Part shown: positions 23,047 to 31,108 of the stretch, in pieces
Numbering within the stretch: the stretch's first letter is position 1
Layout of the letters: every line of letters begins with the position of its first letter
Assembly (NCBI GenBank): GCA_004173185.1
Contig: SEFZ01000053.1
Coordinates: 1-34,899 of the forward strand
DNA: 34,899 nucleotides
Direction of reading: 5' to 3'
Source of the DNA: Sphingomonadales bacterium
GTDB taxonomy: Bacteria; Pseudomonadota; Alphaproteobacteria; Sphingomonadales; Sphingomonadaceae
The notes under the pieces: model-generated
The model's input: only the letters and a program-made list of their open reading frames with translations
Database searches by the model: none
What the model was told of the DNA's origin: nothing
Program-made: the position numbers and the translations under genes

Positions 23047-25329
23047 ATGACTGACGCACCGGAAGCCGAGCGCAACAATAACCGGCTTCACTGGCTGTTC
23101 GTCGTCGCGATCCTGACCGGTTCGTTCCTGCTGTTCCTTGTCCAGCCGATGGTCGCGCGCATGGCGCTGCCCAAGCTTGGCGGCGCGCCGGCGGTGTGGA
23201 ACTCGGCGATGCTGGTCTATCAGGCGCTGCTGCTGGGCGGATATGCCTATGCGCACTGGCTGGGCCGCGTGCCGCCGCGGATGCAGGCGATGATCCATCT
23301 GGGCGTGCTTGCGGTCGCGGCGCTCTGGCTACCCATCGGGATGATCGCGATGGAGCTCCCCGCCGATGCGGAACCTGCAATCTGGGTGCCGTGGCTGTTC
23401 GGCGCTTCCATCGGGCCGTTGTTTTTCGCGATCTCGGCTCAGGCGCCGTTGCTCCAGCGCTGGTATAGCGTGGCGAGCGGTGGACGCGATCCCTATGCGC
23501 TCTATGCCGCATCGAATATCGGCAGCTTTGGCGGGCTGATCGCATACCCGCTGCTGGTCGAGCCCGGCATGGCGCTCAAGGGCCAGAGCTGGCTGTGGAC
23601 CGCGGGCTATATCCTCGTCTTCCTGCTGGTCGCCGGATGCGCGACGATGCTGCCGCGCAATGCCAAGGGCACGCCGCATGTGCCGCATGACAGCGCGCCG
23701 CCGTCGCGGATGCGGGTTGTCCATTGGGTCGCTTTGGCGTTCGTCCCCTCGGGGCTGATGCTGGCGACCACCACGTTCCTCACCACCGATATCGTTGCGG
23801 TGCCGATGCTGTGGGTGCTGCCGCTCGGACTGTATCTGCTGAGCTTCTCGATAGCGTTTCAGGACAATCGCACGATCCCCGATCTGCTGGCGAAGTTCGC
23901 GCCGGTGACGATCCTGATGTTTGGCGCGACGATGATCGCGGGGCGCCAGAATCTGCCCTATATGAATGCGCTGATCGGGCTGTTGCTGCTGTTCATGGTC
24001 GCGGTCGCCTGTCATGCCCGGATGTATCAGTTGCGGCCTGCGCCCGATCGGCTGACCGGCTTTTACCTCGCAATGTCAGTGGGTGGCGCGCTGGGCGGTG
24101 TGTTCTCCGGCCTGCTCGCGCCGCTCATCTTCGACTGGATCTATGAATATCCGCTGCTGATCCTCGCGGCGGGCGCATTGGTGCCGCAGACCTTCCTGTT
24201 TCCCGCGCTCAGGCGGCTATGGGCGGGCACGGGCCAGCAGTGGCGGATCAAGTTCCTCGCGGCGACTTTGCTGGTTGTGGTGATCGTCTGGATCGGCGTG
24301 ACCAACCCGGGCAACATGCTGGGCGAGATGCATGAGCAGATCGCTTTTCTGGGCGTGGCAGCCATAGGCCTGGTCGCAGTGGGCAAGCGCGCGCCCTATC
24401 TGGTGGCGCTGGCGGGCGCATTGTTCCTGTTCGGCGGCTATCGCTCGATCCAGATGTCGCTCGCCGATGCGCGCACCCGCAGCTATTTCGGCGTCTACAC
24501 CGTCACCGATTATGCGCATGAGCGCACGCTGGCGCATGGCACGACGCTGCACGGCATCCAGCTAAAGGGCGATAAATCGCGCCAGCCGACCACCTATTAT
24601 GTAGCCGGGTCGGGCGTGGGGCAGGCGATGCTCGCTTTGCCTGAATTATACGGTCCCGCTGCGCGTGTCGGCGCGGTCGGCCTCGGGACGGGTACGCTCG
24701 CTTGCTATGCCCAGCCGGGGCAGTCGTGGCGATTCTACGAGATCGATCCGGAAGTCGTCTCGCTGGCGCGTGATTCGGGCGCATTCACCTTCCTGCCGCA
24801 ATGCCTGCCGGACGTGCCGATCATCATCGGCGATGCGCGGCTGCGGCTTGCCGAGGAAGCGCCCGCCAGCCTCGATATGCTCGTGCTCGATGCGTTCTCG
24901 TCAGACGCGGTGCCGATGCACCTGCTGACGCGCGAAGCCTTTGCAACCTATGCCCGCGTGCTCAGCCCCAACGGGCTGCTGCTCGTCCATATCTCGAATC
25001 GCTTCATGGCACTGGCGCCGATCGTCTCTGCGGTGGCCAAGGATGGCGGCTGGCAGGCGGCGCGGCTCTCCTATGAGCCTGGCCAGGATCTCGCCGCCAC
25101 GCCCATGCCGGGCGGCAAGACTGCGGCGAAGCAAAACGAAATGGATGCCGGCAGCGCATCCGAATGGATCGCGCTCACTCGCGATTCGCGCACGCTGGAC
25201 CGGCTGATCGCGCGCGGTGGCCAATGGCACGCGCTCAAGCGCTATCCGGGCTTCACGCCCTGGACCGACGATTATGCTTCGGTGCTGCCGGTCATGCGGG
25301 CGCTGCACCCCTCGCTACAGGACGATTAA
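23047..25329 (+). CDS. Fused multi-pass membrane / spermidine-synthase-like protein
   Basis: A 760-residue protein with two parts. Residues 1 to about 480 form around a dozen hydrophobic segments of an MFS-like membrane domain (for example LFVVAILTGSFLLFLVQPMVA). From about 490 on there is a class I methyltransferase-like domain of the spermidine-synthase type: GLGTG near 545, Glu565 and Asp567 in YEIDPEVV, and Asp615 in LDAFSSDAVPMHLLT at the place of the catalytic Asp. This architecture is widespread in proteobacteria, but a polyamine-making role is not proven for it. GGGGAG lies about 12 bases upstream of the start. A strong terminator follows. Confidence 0.85.
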   Translation: MTDAPEAERNNNRLHWLFVVAILTGSFLLFLVQPMVARMALPKLGGAPAVWNSAMLVYQALLLGGYAYAHWLGRVPPRMQAMIHLGVLAVAALWLPIGMIAMELPADAEPAIWVPWLFGASIGPLFFAISAQAPLLQRWYSVASGGRDPYALYAASNIGSFGGLIAYPLLVEPGMALKGQSWLWTAGYILVFLLVAGCATMLPRNAKGTPHVPHDSAPPSRMRVVHWVALAFVPSGLMLATTTFLTTDIVAVPMLWVLPLGLYLLSFSIAFQDNRTIPDLLAKFAPVTILMFGATMIAGRQNLPYMNALIGLLLLFMVAVACHARMYQLRPAPDRLTGFYLAMSVGGALGGVFSGLLAPLIFDWIYEYPLLILAAGALVPQTFLFPALRRLWAGTGQQWRIKFLAATLLVVVIVWIGVTNPGNMLGEMHEQIAFLGVAAIGLVAVGKRAPYLVALAGALFLFGGYRSIQMSLADARTRSYFGVYTVTDYAHERTLAHGTTLHGIQLKGDKSRQPTTYYVAGSGVGQAMLALPELYGPAARVGAVGLGTGTLACYAQPGQSWRFYEIDPEVVSLARDSGAFTFLPQCLPDVPIIIGDARLRLAEEAPASLDMLVLDAFSSDAVPMHLLTREAFATYARVLSPNGLLLVHISNRFMALAPIVSAVAKDGGWQAARLSYEPGQDLAATPMPGGKTAAKQNEMDAGSASEWIALTRDSRTLDRLIARGGQWHALKRYPGFTPWTDDYASVLPVMRALHPSLQDD

Positions 25330-25383
25330 GGCCAGTTCCGGGGGCAATCGCCTTGCTCCCTGGGGTGCCGCTCCCAGGCCAGA

Positions 25384-25429
25384 AAAACAAAACCCCGCCG
25401 AGGCAAATGCCTCGGCGGGGTTTTGTTTT
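25384..25429. terminator. Strong bidirectional terminator
   Basis: Perfect 21-base arms at 25384-25404 and 25409-25429 with an AAAT loop; the GC stem (CCCCGCCGAGGC) is flanked by A-rich and T-rich ends. It ends the membrane/spermidine-synthase-like gene on + and lies just beyond the 3' end of tRNA-Arg on -. Confidence 0.93.
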
Positions 25430-25433
25430 CCAA

Positions 25434-25510
25434 TGGTGCGCCCGGAACGATTCGAACGTCCGGCCCTCAGATTCGTAGTCTGATGCTCTATCCAGCTGAG
25501 CTACGGGCGC
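25434..25510 (-). tRNA. tRNA-Arg (ACG)
   Basis: The - strand folds as a cloverleaf: acceptor GCGCCCG/CGGGCGC, D arm GCTCAGCTGGATAGAGC, anticodon stem-loop TCAGACTACGAATCTGA with anticodon ACG (read as ICG after modification), and T arm with GTTCGAATC. The discriminator is A and CCA is encoded at 25434-25436. Confidence 0.97.
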
Positions 25511-25524
25511 ACATTGGAGGGGCG

Positions 25525-25553
25525 TCATTAGAAGCGCTTTTTGAATTGTGCAA
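25525..25553 (-). promoter_or_regulatory. Likely sigma-70-type promoter of tRNA-Arg
   Basis: On the - strand TTGCAC (25553 to 25548) and TAATGA (25530 to 25525) are 17 bases apart, and the -10 ends 14 bases before the tRNA 5' end. Box sequences, spacing and position all fit a tRNA promoter. Confidence 0.6.
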
Positions 25554-25588
25554 CCCCGTTGCGCCACCTTTTACATGGGCATAGACGG

Positions 25589-26086
25589 ATGGGCATGCGC
25601 AGCCTCATCCTGATTGCCGCCGTAGCCCTTAGCGGCTGCACCCAGAGCGCCACGCGCTACCCCTCATTACTGCCCCGTCCGGCCGAATCGCAGAGCCTGG
25701 ACGAGCCGGTGCGCCCCGCGCCCGTGATCACTCCCGACGCTGGCCTGGATGCGCTGATCACCGAGCGAATCGGCAAGCTCGATTCGATCGAAGCCGATTT
25801 TGCGAAAGGCGCGCAGGATGCCGAAGCGCGGATCGCCGTGGCGCGCGGCCTCCCCGAAGGGTCGGAACGGTGGCTTGATGCACAAGCGGCGCTATCGAAT
25901 CTCGATACGCTGCGCGCGCCGCTGCTGACGATTCTCTCGGACCTTGAGGGATTCGCGATCGAACGCGGCACAGCGGGGCAGCCGCCTTATCCCCGGCTTG
26001 AGGAAGCGGTTACCCGCGCCGCAGCGATGTCGAAGGCGCAGGAGGACCGCTCAGGCGCGCTTGAGGCGGCGCTGGCTGGCGCCTGA
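25589..26086 (+). CDS. Small lipoprotein, function unknown
   Basis: A 165-residue protein with a lipoprotein signal (MRSLILIAAVALSGC; lipobox LSGC). The mature part starts with a proline-rich linker and continues as a largely helical domain (LDALITERIGKLDSIEADFA, DAQAALSNLDTLRAPLLTIL, YPRLEEAVTRAAAMSKAQED). I do not recognise the family. ATG codons at 25589 and 25595 are both possible and the Shine-Dalgarno is weak. It converges on the pectate lyase gene, 34 bases between stops. Outer-membrane attachment is likely because no Asp follows the lipobox Cys. Confidence 0.72.
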   Translation: MGMRSLILIAAVALSGCTQSATRYPSLLPRPAESQSLDEPVRPAPVITPDAGLDALITERIGKLDSIEADFAKGAQDAEARIAVARGLPEGSERWLDAQAALSNLDTLRAPLLTILSDLEGFAIERGTAGQPPYPRLEEAVTRAAAMSKAQEDRSGALEAALAGA

Positions 26087-26120
26087 CCTCACGAACCTAG
26101 CTGCGGCCCGTAATCGGCGT

Positions 26121-27707
26121 CTAGCGCTTCAGCGAGCCGATAAGCGCCTTCATATTCTCGATATAGGTGCCCGTCGAAATCCCGGTCACCGGATGATCGG
26201 TGTTGTAGGGCGAGGTGTCGGTCGCATCGCCCACGCGGGTCTCGCCGAAGTCTCCGGGGGCGGGGGTCGCTGCGCCATCACCTGCATAGGGATTGCTCGT
26301 CGCGCGTAGCTGGGTAGGCCACCAGCCCTGTGCGTTGAGCGACTTTACCAGCGTATCCGGATCGCGCTTGCCCTCGGCGGTGTTGAGATCCGAGGTCTCG
26401 GTCTCGTCGACCAGCCAGTAACGGGGCAGGGGCTTGGCCATTCCGGAGTGGAGCGGCGAATCCTCGGCGATCTCGGCAGGGTTCGAGGCTTTGAGCGTCT
26501 CATATTCGCGACGCAGCGCGGGCACGTTGATCGCGCGCCAGGCGCTGTAATGCGTGATCGTATGCTCCGGCGAGTAATCGGCATAATATTCGCCGTTGAC
26601 GACGTTCGAGCCGCGGCGATGGACGTAGAGCGGCTTGTTCGTGCCCAACTCGATGAACGTGGGGTAAGCGCGGCCGCCCTTCACCTGATCGTCGGGCAGC
26701 TTGACGCTCTCCAGCCAATCCAACGCTTCGGGAATGCGCGCGAGGAACTTGGTTTCGCCGGTCAGGCGATAGAAGCTCATCAACTGGCGGACATTGGCGG
26801 CCGTGGTGTGCGTGGCGAGCGCCGTCGGCTCATAGGTGCGCGCGCCAATGGGTTTCAGATCGAGGCTGTGCTGCAGCCCCCACCCGGCCTGAGGCGGGCC
26901 CTGTTGCGTCACCAGATAGACGTTCATCGCCCGCGTGATCGCGTCCATCACCTGCGCGTCGCCGCCGAGCGTTTGATAGACCATGATCAGGAAGCGGATA
27001 TTCTCCCCCGCGACATCGTCGTTGAAGGTGATGAAGCTGGTGTAATCGGGCTTGCCGTGATGGCTGAAGTCGTTCTTGAGCGGGTAACGCTGCGGCCAGC
27101 CACCGATCGGATATTGGCTCTCCAGCACGAAGCCGAGCGCCTTTTTCAGCGCAGGCAGATATTTGGGATCATGCTTCTCGACATATAGGCGCAGCAGAAA
27201 CTGCATCGCTTCCGAAGTGCCGGCATCGTCGAACGTGGCGTTGCCCCAGAAATGCTGGAATTCCTCCAGCCGCCAGGCGTTCTTGCCGATCGTCTCATAC
27301 CAGCGCCTGGTCGATCCCTCGCCGCCGAAATCGCCGAAATAATGCCAGCCGCCATTATCCTGCTGGATGGCGATCAGCGCGTTGGCGGCTTTCTCCGCGG
27401 CTTCGTAATAATATGCGTCGCCGGTCGCGTGATAGGCGTCGAGGAACAGATGGCCCATCGTGCCGGTGCCCGGCGGCTGGACCCAGATCATCGACGGGAA
27501 CGCCTCCATCTCGCCCCAGCGGCGCGACATATCGGGGAGGTATGCCCATACATAGCCGCCATTATAGGCCGCCTTTTCGACCATGAACCGCGTGGCGCGC
27601 TTCATCGTCTCTTCGATGCGCTTTTCGGATTGGGCCGAAGCGGGAAGGGCGGCGAAAGCCAGCGCAAGCGCCAGCCAGCACAATGCTCGCGACAAAATGA
27701 CCCGCAT
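26121..27707 (-). CDS. Secreted pectate lyase, PL10-like
   Basis: A 528-residue exported protein with a signal peptide (to ALPASAQ). The fold is an alpha/alpha barrel as in family 10 polysaccharide lyases, recognised by QDNGGWHYFGDF, the central SQYPIGGWPQRYPL ... ITFNDDV segment, and the alternating helix pattern (KAANALIAIQQ, LLRLYVEKHDPKYLPALKKAL). These enzymes cut polygalacturonate by beta-elimination with calcium. AGGAGAGG lies upstream of the start at 27707. It stands alone: no transporter, regulator or other pectin gene lies next to it. The reaction is inferred from family resemblance; a different uronate polymer is possible. Confidence 0.8.
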   Translation of the reverse strand: MRVILSRALCWLALALAFAALPASAQSEKRIEETMKRATRFMVEKAAYNGGYVWAYLPDMSRRWGEMEAFPSMIWVQPPGTGTMGHLFLDAYHATGDAYYYEAAEKAANALIAIQQDNGGWHYFGDFGGEGSTRRWYETIGKNAWRLEEFQHFWGNATFDDAGTSEAMQFLLRLYVEKHDPKYLPALKKALGFVLESQYPIGGWPQRYPLKNDFSHHGKPDYTSFITFNDDVAGENIRFLIMVYQTLGGDAQVMDAITRAMNVYLVTQQGPPQAGWGLQHSLDLKPIGARTYEPTALATHTTAANVRQLMSFYRLTGETKFLARIPEALDWLESVKLPDDQVKGGRAYPTFIELGTNKPLYVHRRGSNVVNGEYYADYSPEHTITHYSAWRAINVPALRREYETLKASNPAEIAEDSPLHSGMAKPLPRYWLVDETETSDLNTAEGKRDPDTLVKSLNAQGWWPTQLRATSNPYAGDGAATPAPGDFGETRVGDATDTSPYNTDHPVTGISTGTYIENMKALIGSLKR

Positions 27708-27773
27708 GGCTGCCTCTCCTCGACTATTATTGAGTCGAGCTTAGCGCAGCGGCGATGACACCGGTAGCAGTAA

Positions 27774-29078
27774 TTACGCGGTGGGTGGGTTCGCCGGGAG
27801 GATCACGGTGACGCGCAGGCCGCCGATCGGCGAACGGCTGGCTTCGATGCGGCCATGATGCGCTTCAACGATCGCGCGCGCGGTGGCGAGACCCAGCCCC
27901 GATGCAGCCGCCGAATCCTCCGGACGATCCGAACTGCGGTAAAACGGCTCGAACAGGCGCTGGGCGAGCATCACGTCGATGCCCGGCGCATTGTCATCGA
28001 TGATCAGCCGCCACGCATCGCGCGAGCTTTCGAGCCCAAGTACGATACGGCCATTCTGCGGAGTGTAGCGCAGCGAATTATCGATCAGCGCGCCGAACAA
28101 TTGCTCGATTCGCTCGCCGTCCCACTTCACCAGGATGGTATATTCGGGAAGCGTGCTGGTCTCGAGGCGAACCGTCTTGCTATCGGCGCGATTCTTGTGG
28201 GTCCAGATCGCATTGTGGATCAGCGCGCGCGGATCGACCTGCGAGAAGGTGACCGGCAAGCGGCCAAGATCGGCGAGCGCGATCGCGTTGAGATCGCCGG
28301 CCATGTGGATCAGCCGGTGGGTGTCTTCCTCGATCCCGGCGAGAAGCTCCGACTTGAGCGGAGGCTCGACTTTGCAAAGCTCGATGAAATGCTCGCCCAT
28401 ATTCTCGGCCGGGCGCTTGAGCTCGTCGGAGATCGAGACGAGCCAGGTGCGCCGCGCAGTTTCAAGCCGGCTGAACTGATTGGCGATGCGGCGCAGATTG
28501 CGCATCGTCGCTTGAGTCTCCGGCGGGCCGAATTCCTCGAAATCGATCTCGTGATCGCCATGCACGACCTCGCGGCTGAGCCGATAAAGCTCGAGCTGCG
28601 GCTTGGTCCAGCGGCGGGCGAAGACATAAGCGGCGATGAGCAGCGCGGCGAACATCGCCAGCACGATTGCGCCGATGCCGATATATTGGGTGGCGAGGTA
28701 GCGGCGATCATCATCGGTCAGTTTCGAGGGGCTGACCAGCCGGGCGACGGCGATCGTTCGGCCATCGACCTGTACCGGATGCTCGATCACGGGCGCACCG
28801 CTGGGGCCGGCGATCAATTGCCCTGCCGGATTCACCAGCGCGACGCGGCCGCCAAGGCGGCTGGGATCGAGTTCGTTGACCATCTGATCGAGCGGACGGC
28901 CTGCGCGGGCCGCCTGTCCAGCGGCGAGCGCAAAGCCCTCCAGCCGATCACGGTCGCGCGCTTCCACTTGAAACGCGCTGGTCTGATGCAGGAACAGCAC
29001 CAATGCGCCGCCCGGCACCACCGAGATCAGCAGTGCCTGCGCGGCGAGGGTAGTGAAAATTCCGGGAAACAGGCGCAA
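27774..29078 (-). CDS. Sensor histidine kinase-like protein lacking the phospho-acceptor His
   Basis: A two-helix membrane protein of 434 residues: first helix about 10-30, a periplasmic loop of about 100 residues, second helix about 134-155, a HAMP region, an H-box-like helix and a GHKL ATPase. The ATPase boxes look intact: N box (LFGALIDNSLRYTPQ), G1 (IDDNAPGID), F box (LFEPFYR) and G2 (GLGLATARAI). The H box reads SISDELKRPAENM where kinases have S-H-E-L-R-T-P; the codon at 28427-28425 is GAC (Asp218), not a His codon. TTG at 29078 is favoured as start because GGGAGAG lies 5-6 bases upstream; an ATG at 29141 has no such site. No response regulator gene is nearby. Autophosphorylation is not expected; it may be a pseudokinase. 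Confidence 0.85.
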   Translation of the reverse strand: MRLFPGIFTTLAAQALLISVVPGGALVLFLHQTSAFQVEARDRDRLEGFALAAGQAARAGRPLDQMVNELDPSRLGGRVALVNPAGQLIAGPSGAPVIEHPVQVDGRTIAVARLVSPSKLTDDDRRYLATQYIGIGAIVLAMFAALLIAAYVFARRWTKPQLELYRLSREVVHGDHEIDFEEFGPPETQATMRNLRRIANQFSRLETARRTWLVSISDELKRPAENMGEHFIELCKVEPPLKSELLAGIEEDTHRLIHMAGDLNAIALADLGRLPVTFSQVDPRALIHNAIWTHKNRADSKTVRLETSTLPEYTILVKWDGERIEQLFGALIDNSLRYTPQNGRIVLGLESSRDAWRLIIDDNAPGIDVMLAQRLFEPFYRSSDRPEDSAAASGLGLATARAIVEAHHGRIEASRSPIGGLRVTVILPANPPTA

Positions 29079-29150
29079 AATTACTCTCCCACGCCCATCG
29101 GGCCGGCTTTCACCGGGGTAGCGTCCCCCGGCATGCCGCACAATCGCCGA

Positions 29151-29363
29151 TCACTCGACGACATCGAACGAATCCAGAATTCTGGCGCCCGCCATTAACA
29201 CGGCAATCGGGCAGATCACGAAGAACACCCAGCCGAGCGCGCCGGGGTACATCTTCATATAATACACGCCCCTCTCGGTAGCGCCCGTGGCGAGGCCATA
29301 GATGATGAGGTACGCCTCAAACTTGCTCTTGATCGTGAAGAGGCGGGCCAAGCGGGAAAACAT
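29151..29363 (-). CDS. Small conserved two-helix membrane protein
   Basis: A 70-residue protein beginning MFSRLARLFTIKSKFEAYLI, with two hydrophobic segments (about 16-32 and 44-63) and an intervening YYMKMYPG. I recall very similar short proteins in other sphingomonads, all without a known function. It lies 72 bases upstream of the histidine-kinase-like start on the same strand, so the two may share a transcript. Confidence 0.72.
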   Translation of the reverse strand: MFSRLARLFTIKSKFEAYLIIYGLATGATERGVYYMKMYPGALGWVFFVICPIAVLMAGARILDSFDVVE

Positions 29364-29427
29364 ACGGAAATATACGCAAGCACCGGGCCAATCCCGGATT
29401 TGCGCGGTTTCGGGTTAAGAGACTTGG

Positions 29428-30675
29428 TTACCTGTAAGTTAATTCGACAATTTCGAGGGTTTCGAGAAGCTTTTGGCGGGCTTTCTCGATCTGCACGATC
29501 AGCACGGGATCGCCGATCTGGCCCTGTGCGATCTGCTCGGGCCAATGGGCTTCAATCACTGCGGCGAGTGCGTCGAGCCTGGCGTTATCGACAAGGAAGC
29601 GCGGATCTATCGTCGCCGGATCGGCAACCACCCGCAGCCGCAAGCAAGCGGGGCCGCCGCCATTGGCCATCGACTGGCGCACATCCACGACTTCGAGCCG
29701 GCGGATCGGGCCGTTCCCGGCGACATGCTGTTGCAGCCAGTTCCACACGCTGGGCGTGTCGCGCGCTTCGGCGGGAAGGATCAGCGCCATCTCGCCCGAC
29801 GGCAGCGTGACGAGCTGTGCGTTGAACAGATAAGAGCGGATCGCATCCTCAAGGCTGACGAGCGCCGCCGGGACTTCGAGGATCTCGACTTCGGGCAGCG
29901 CTGCGCGGAGATCGGCGAAGAAGACGTGCTTCTCGGCAAATGCCTGTTCATGCGCGAACAGAACCCGGCCATTGGCGACGGCGACCACATCATTGTGAAA
30001 CGCACCGGCGGCAATTGCTTCGTCGGACTGGCGGACGAACAATGCCTGCTGAACGCCATGGGCGCGGGCAATCGCCGCGCTGGCTTCGCGATGCTGGCGG
30101 GCGGGGAAGGGGCCGCCGCTTTCGCCGTAAACGAAGACTTCGACGCCGGGCGCGTCGTGCGCGGTGGTGAGGCGCATATGGTTGGCCGCGCCTTCGTCGC
30201 CGAACGGGGCGGGGACGGGGCCATGCACCGCGAAAGCCGGGTCGGCGAAGGCGAGCTTCAGTTGCGCCAGCGTTTCGGGCCATTCGTGACTGCGATGCGG
30301 CATCGTCACCAGATTGGCGACGGTAAGGTGGCAGCGACCGTCTGTCGTGTCCGTAGAAGGCGATACCGTGGCGGCATTGGCGGCCCACATTGGCGAGGCC
30401 GACAGCGCCTGTGCCTGAAGATGCGGCGCGGCATCGGCGTATGTCGTGGCGAGGTTCTCCAGCCAGCGATGATCGGGCCGGGCATGCGGCAACAATATGC
30501 CCTGGGTCAGCCCCAGCGCGATATTGGCGCGCATCTTGGCGATCCCCTCCAGCGCGGCTGCGCGGGGCTGGGAGGCGAGGCCGCGATTCCTGGTCGCCGC
30601 GAGGTTGCCGTGGCTCAGGCCTGCATAATTATGGCTGGGGCCGATAATGCCGTCAAAGTTGATTTCGGTTTGCAT
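29428..30675 (-). CDS. astB: N-succinylarginine dihydrolase
   Basis: A 415-residue enzyme that converts N2-succinylarginine to succinylornithine, CO2 and two NH3, the second step of arginine succinyltransferase degradation. It belongs to the guanidino-modifying superfamily; the catalytic residues match the E. coli enzyme as Glu161 (GDEGAANHM), His227 (AFHNDVV) and Cys344 (GGGPACLRL). The start MQTEINFDGIIGPSHNYAG is characteristic of AstB, although no clear Shine-Dalgarno precedes it. It is separated from astA, on the same strand, by a guanidinium-exporter gene on the opposite strand. Confidence 0.97.
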   Translation of the reverse strand: MQTEINFDGIIGPSHNYAGLSHGNLAATRNRGLASQPRAAALEGIAKMRANIALGLTQGILLPHARPDHRWLENLATTYADAAPHLQAQALSASPMWAANAATVSPSTDTTDGRCHLTVANLVTMPHRSHEWPETLAQLKLAFADPAFAVHGPVPAPFGDEGAANHMRLTTAHDAPGVEVFVYGESGGPFPARQHREASAAIARAHGVQQALFVRQSDEAIAAGAFHNDVVAVANGRVLFAHEQAFAEKHVFFADLRAALPEVEILEVPAALVSLEDAIRSYLFNAQLVTLPSGEMALILPAEARDTPSVWNWLQQHVAGNGPIRRLEVVDVRQSMANGGGPACLRLRVVADPATIDPRFLVDNARLDALAAVIEAHWPEQIAQGQIGDPVLIVQIEKARQKLLETLEIVELTYR

Positions 30676-30718
30676 AGGTTCGCTTGAATCGGGGGAGCGC
30701 GGACGCTAACGGAAAGCC

Positions 30719-30790
30719 GAGGCCACGTCCTCCCCCTTGATGGGTATCAAGTCCGGGACGGCCCGGCCCTTTTGCAAAGGAGGGCTCATC
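30719..30790 (+). promoter_or_regulatory. Candidate guanidine-II (mini-ykkC) riboswitch leader
   Basis: The leader contains a perfect hairpin CCGGG-ACGG-CCCGG (30753-30766), whose ACGG loop fits the ACGR loop that defines guanidine-II hairpins. Known examples carry two such hairpins before SugE/Gdx genes. The upstream partner here would be GAGG-CCACGT-CCTC (30719-30732), with ACGT instead of ACGR, so it is degenerate at best. A third hairpin (CTTGAT-GGGT-ATCAAG, 30736-30751) separates them. The gene directly downstream is a SugE/Gdx-type exporter. One of two diagnostic hairpins is clear; the assignment is therefore probable, not certain. Confidence 0.55.
30768..30784 (+). promoter_or_regulatory. 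Shine-Dalgarno-sequestering hairpin before sugE/gdx
   Basis: CCTTT (30768-30772) pairs with AAAGG (30776-30780), covering part of the strong Shine-Dalgarno AAGGAGGG (30777-30784) that lies six bases before the ATG. It starts one base after the ACGG hairpin, as expected for a translational expression platform that the ligand-bound hairpin would disturb. Confidence 0.45.
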
Positions 30791-31108
30791 ATGGCCTGGA
30801 TTCTGTTGTTTATCGCTGGACTGCTCGAGATCGTTTGGGCGTATTTCATGAAGCAATCGGATGGCTTTTCGAAGCTATGGCCGACGGTGGCGACGTTCGC
30901 CTTCATGTTCGGCAGCTTTGGGCTGCTCTCGATCTCAATGAAGACGTTGCCGCTGGGCACCGCTTATATGATCTGGACCGGGATCGGCGCGGTGGGCGCT
31001 TTCGTCGTAGGCGTGTTCGTCCTTGGCGAGGCGGCGGGCGCCGTGCGCATCTTCGCTGCCGCGATGATCGTGGGCGGGCTTGCGCTGATGAAGGTGGCTA
31101 CGCCCTAA
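30791..31108 (+). CDS. sugE: SMR-family guanidinium exporter, SugE/Gdx type
   Basis: A 105-residue four-helix small multidrug resistance protein. The essential Glu is Glu13 in GLLEIVWAYFMKQSDGF, and LPLGTAYMIWTGIGAVGAF is the SugE/Gdx signature rather than EmrE. Members of this subgroup export guanidinium in exchange for protons. The ATG at 30791 follows an excellent Shine-Dalgarno. The leader resembles a guanidine-II riboswitch. The gene lies between astB and astA on the opposite strand, and its stop overlaps that of astA by four bases. Confidence 0.92.
   Translation: MAWILLFIAGLLEIVWAYFMKQSDGFSKLWPTVATFAFMFGSFGLLSISMKTLPLGTAYMIWTGIGAVGAFVVGVFVLGEAAGAVRIFAAAMIVGGLALMKVATP

Noticed and set aside
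30719..30732. GAGG-CCACGT-CCTC as the first guanidine-II hairpin
   Set aside because: Its loop has ACGT rather than ACGR and lacks a proper closing pair, so it is listed only as a degenerate candidate in the leader.
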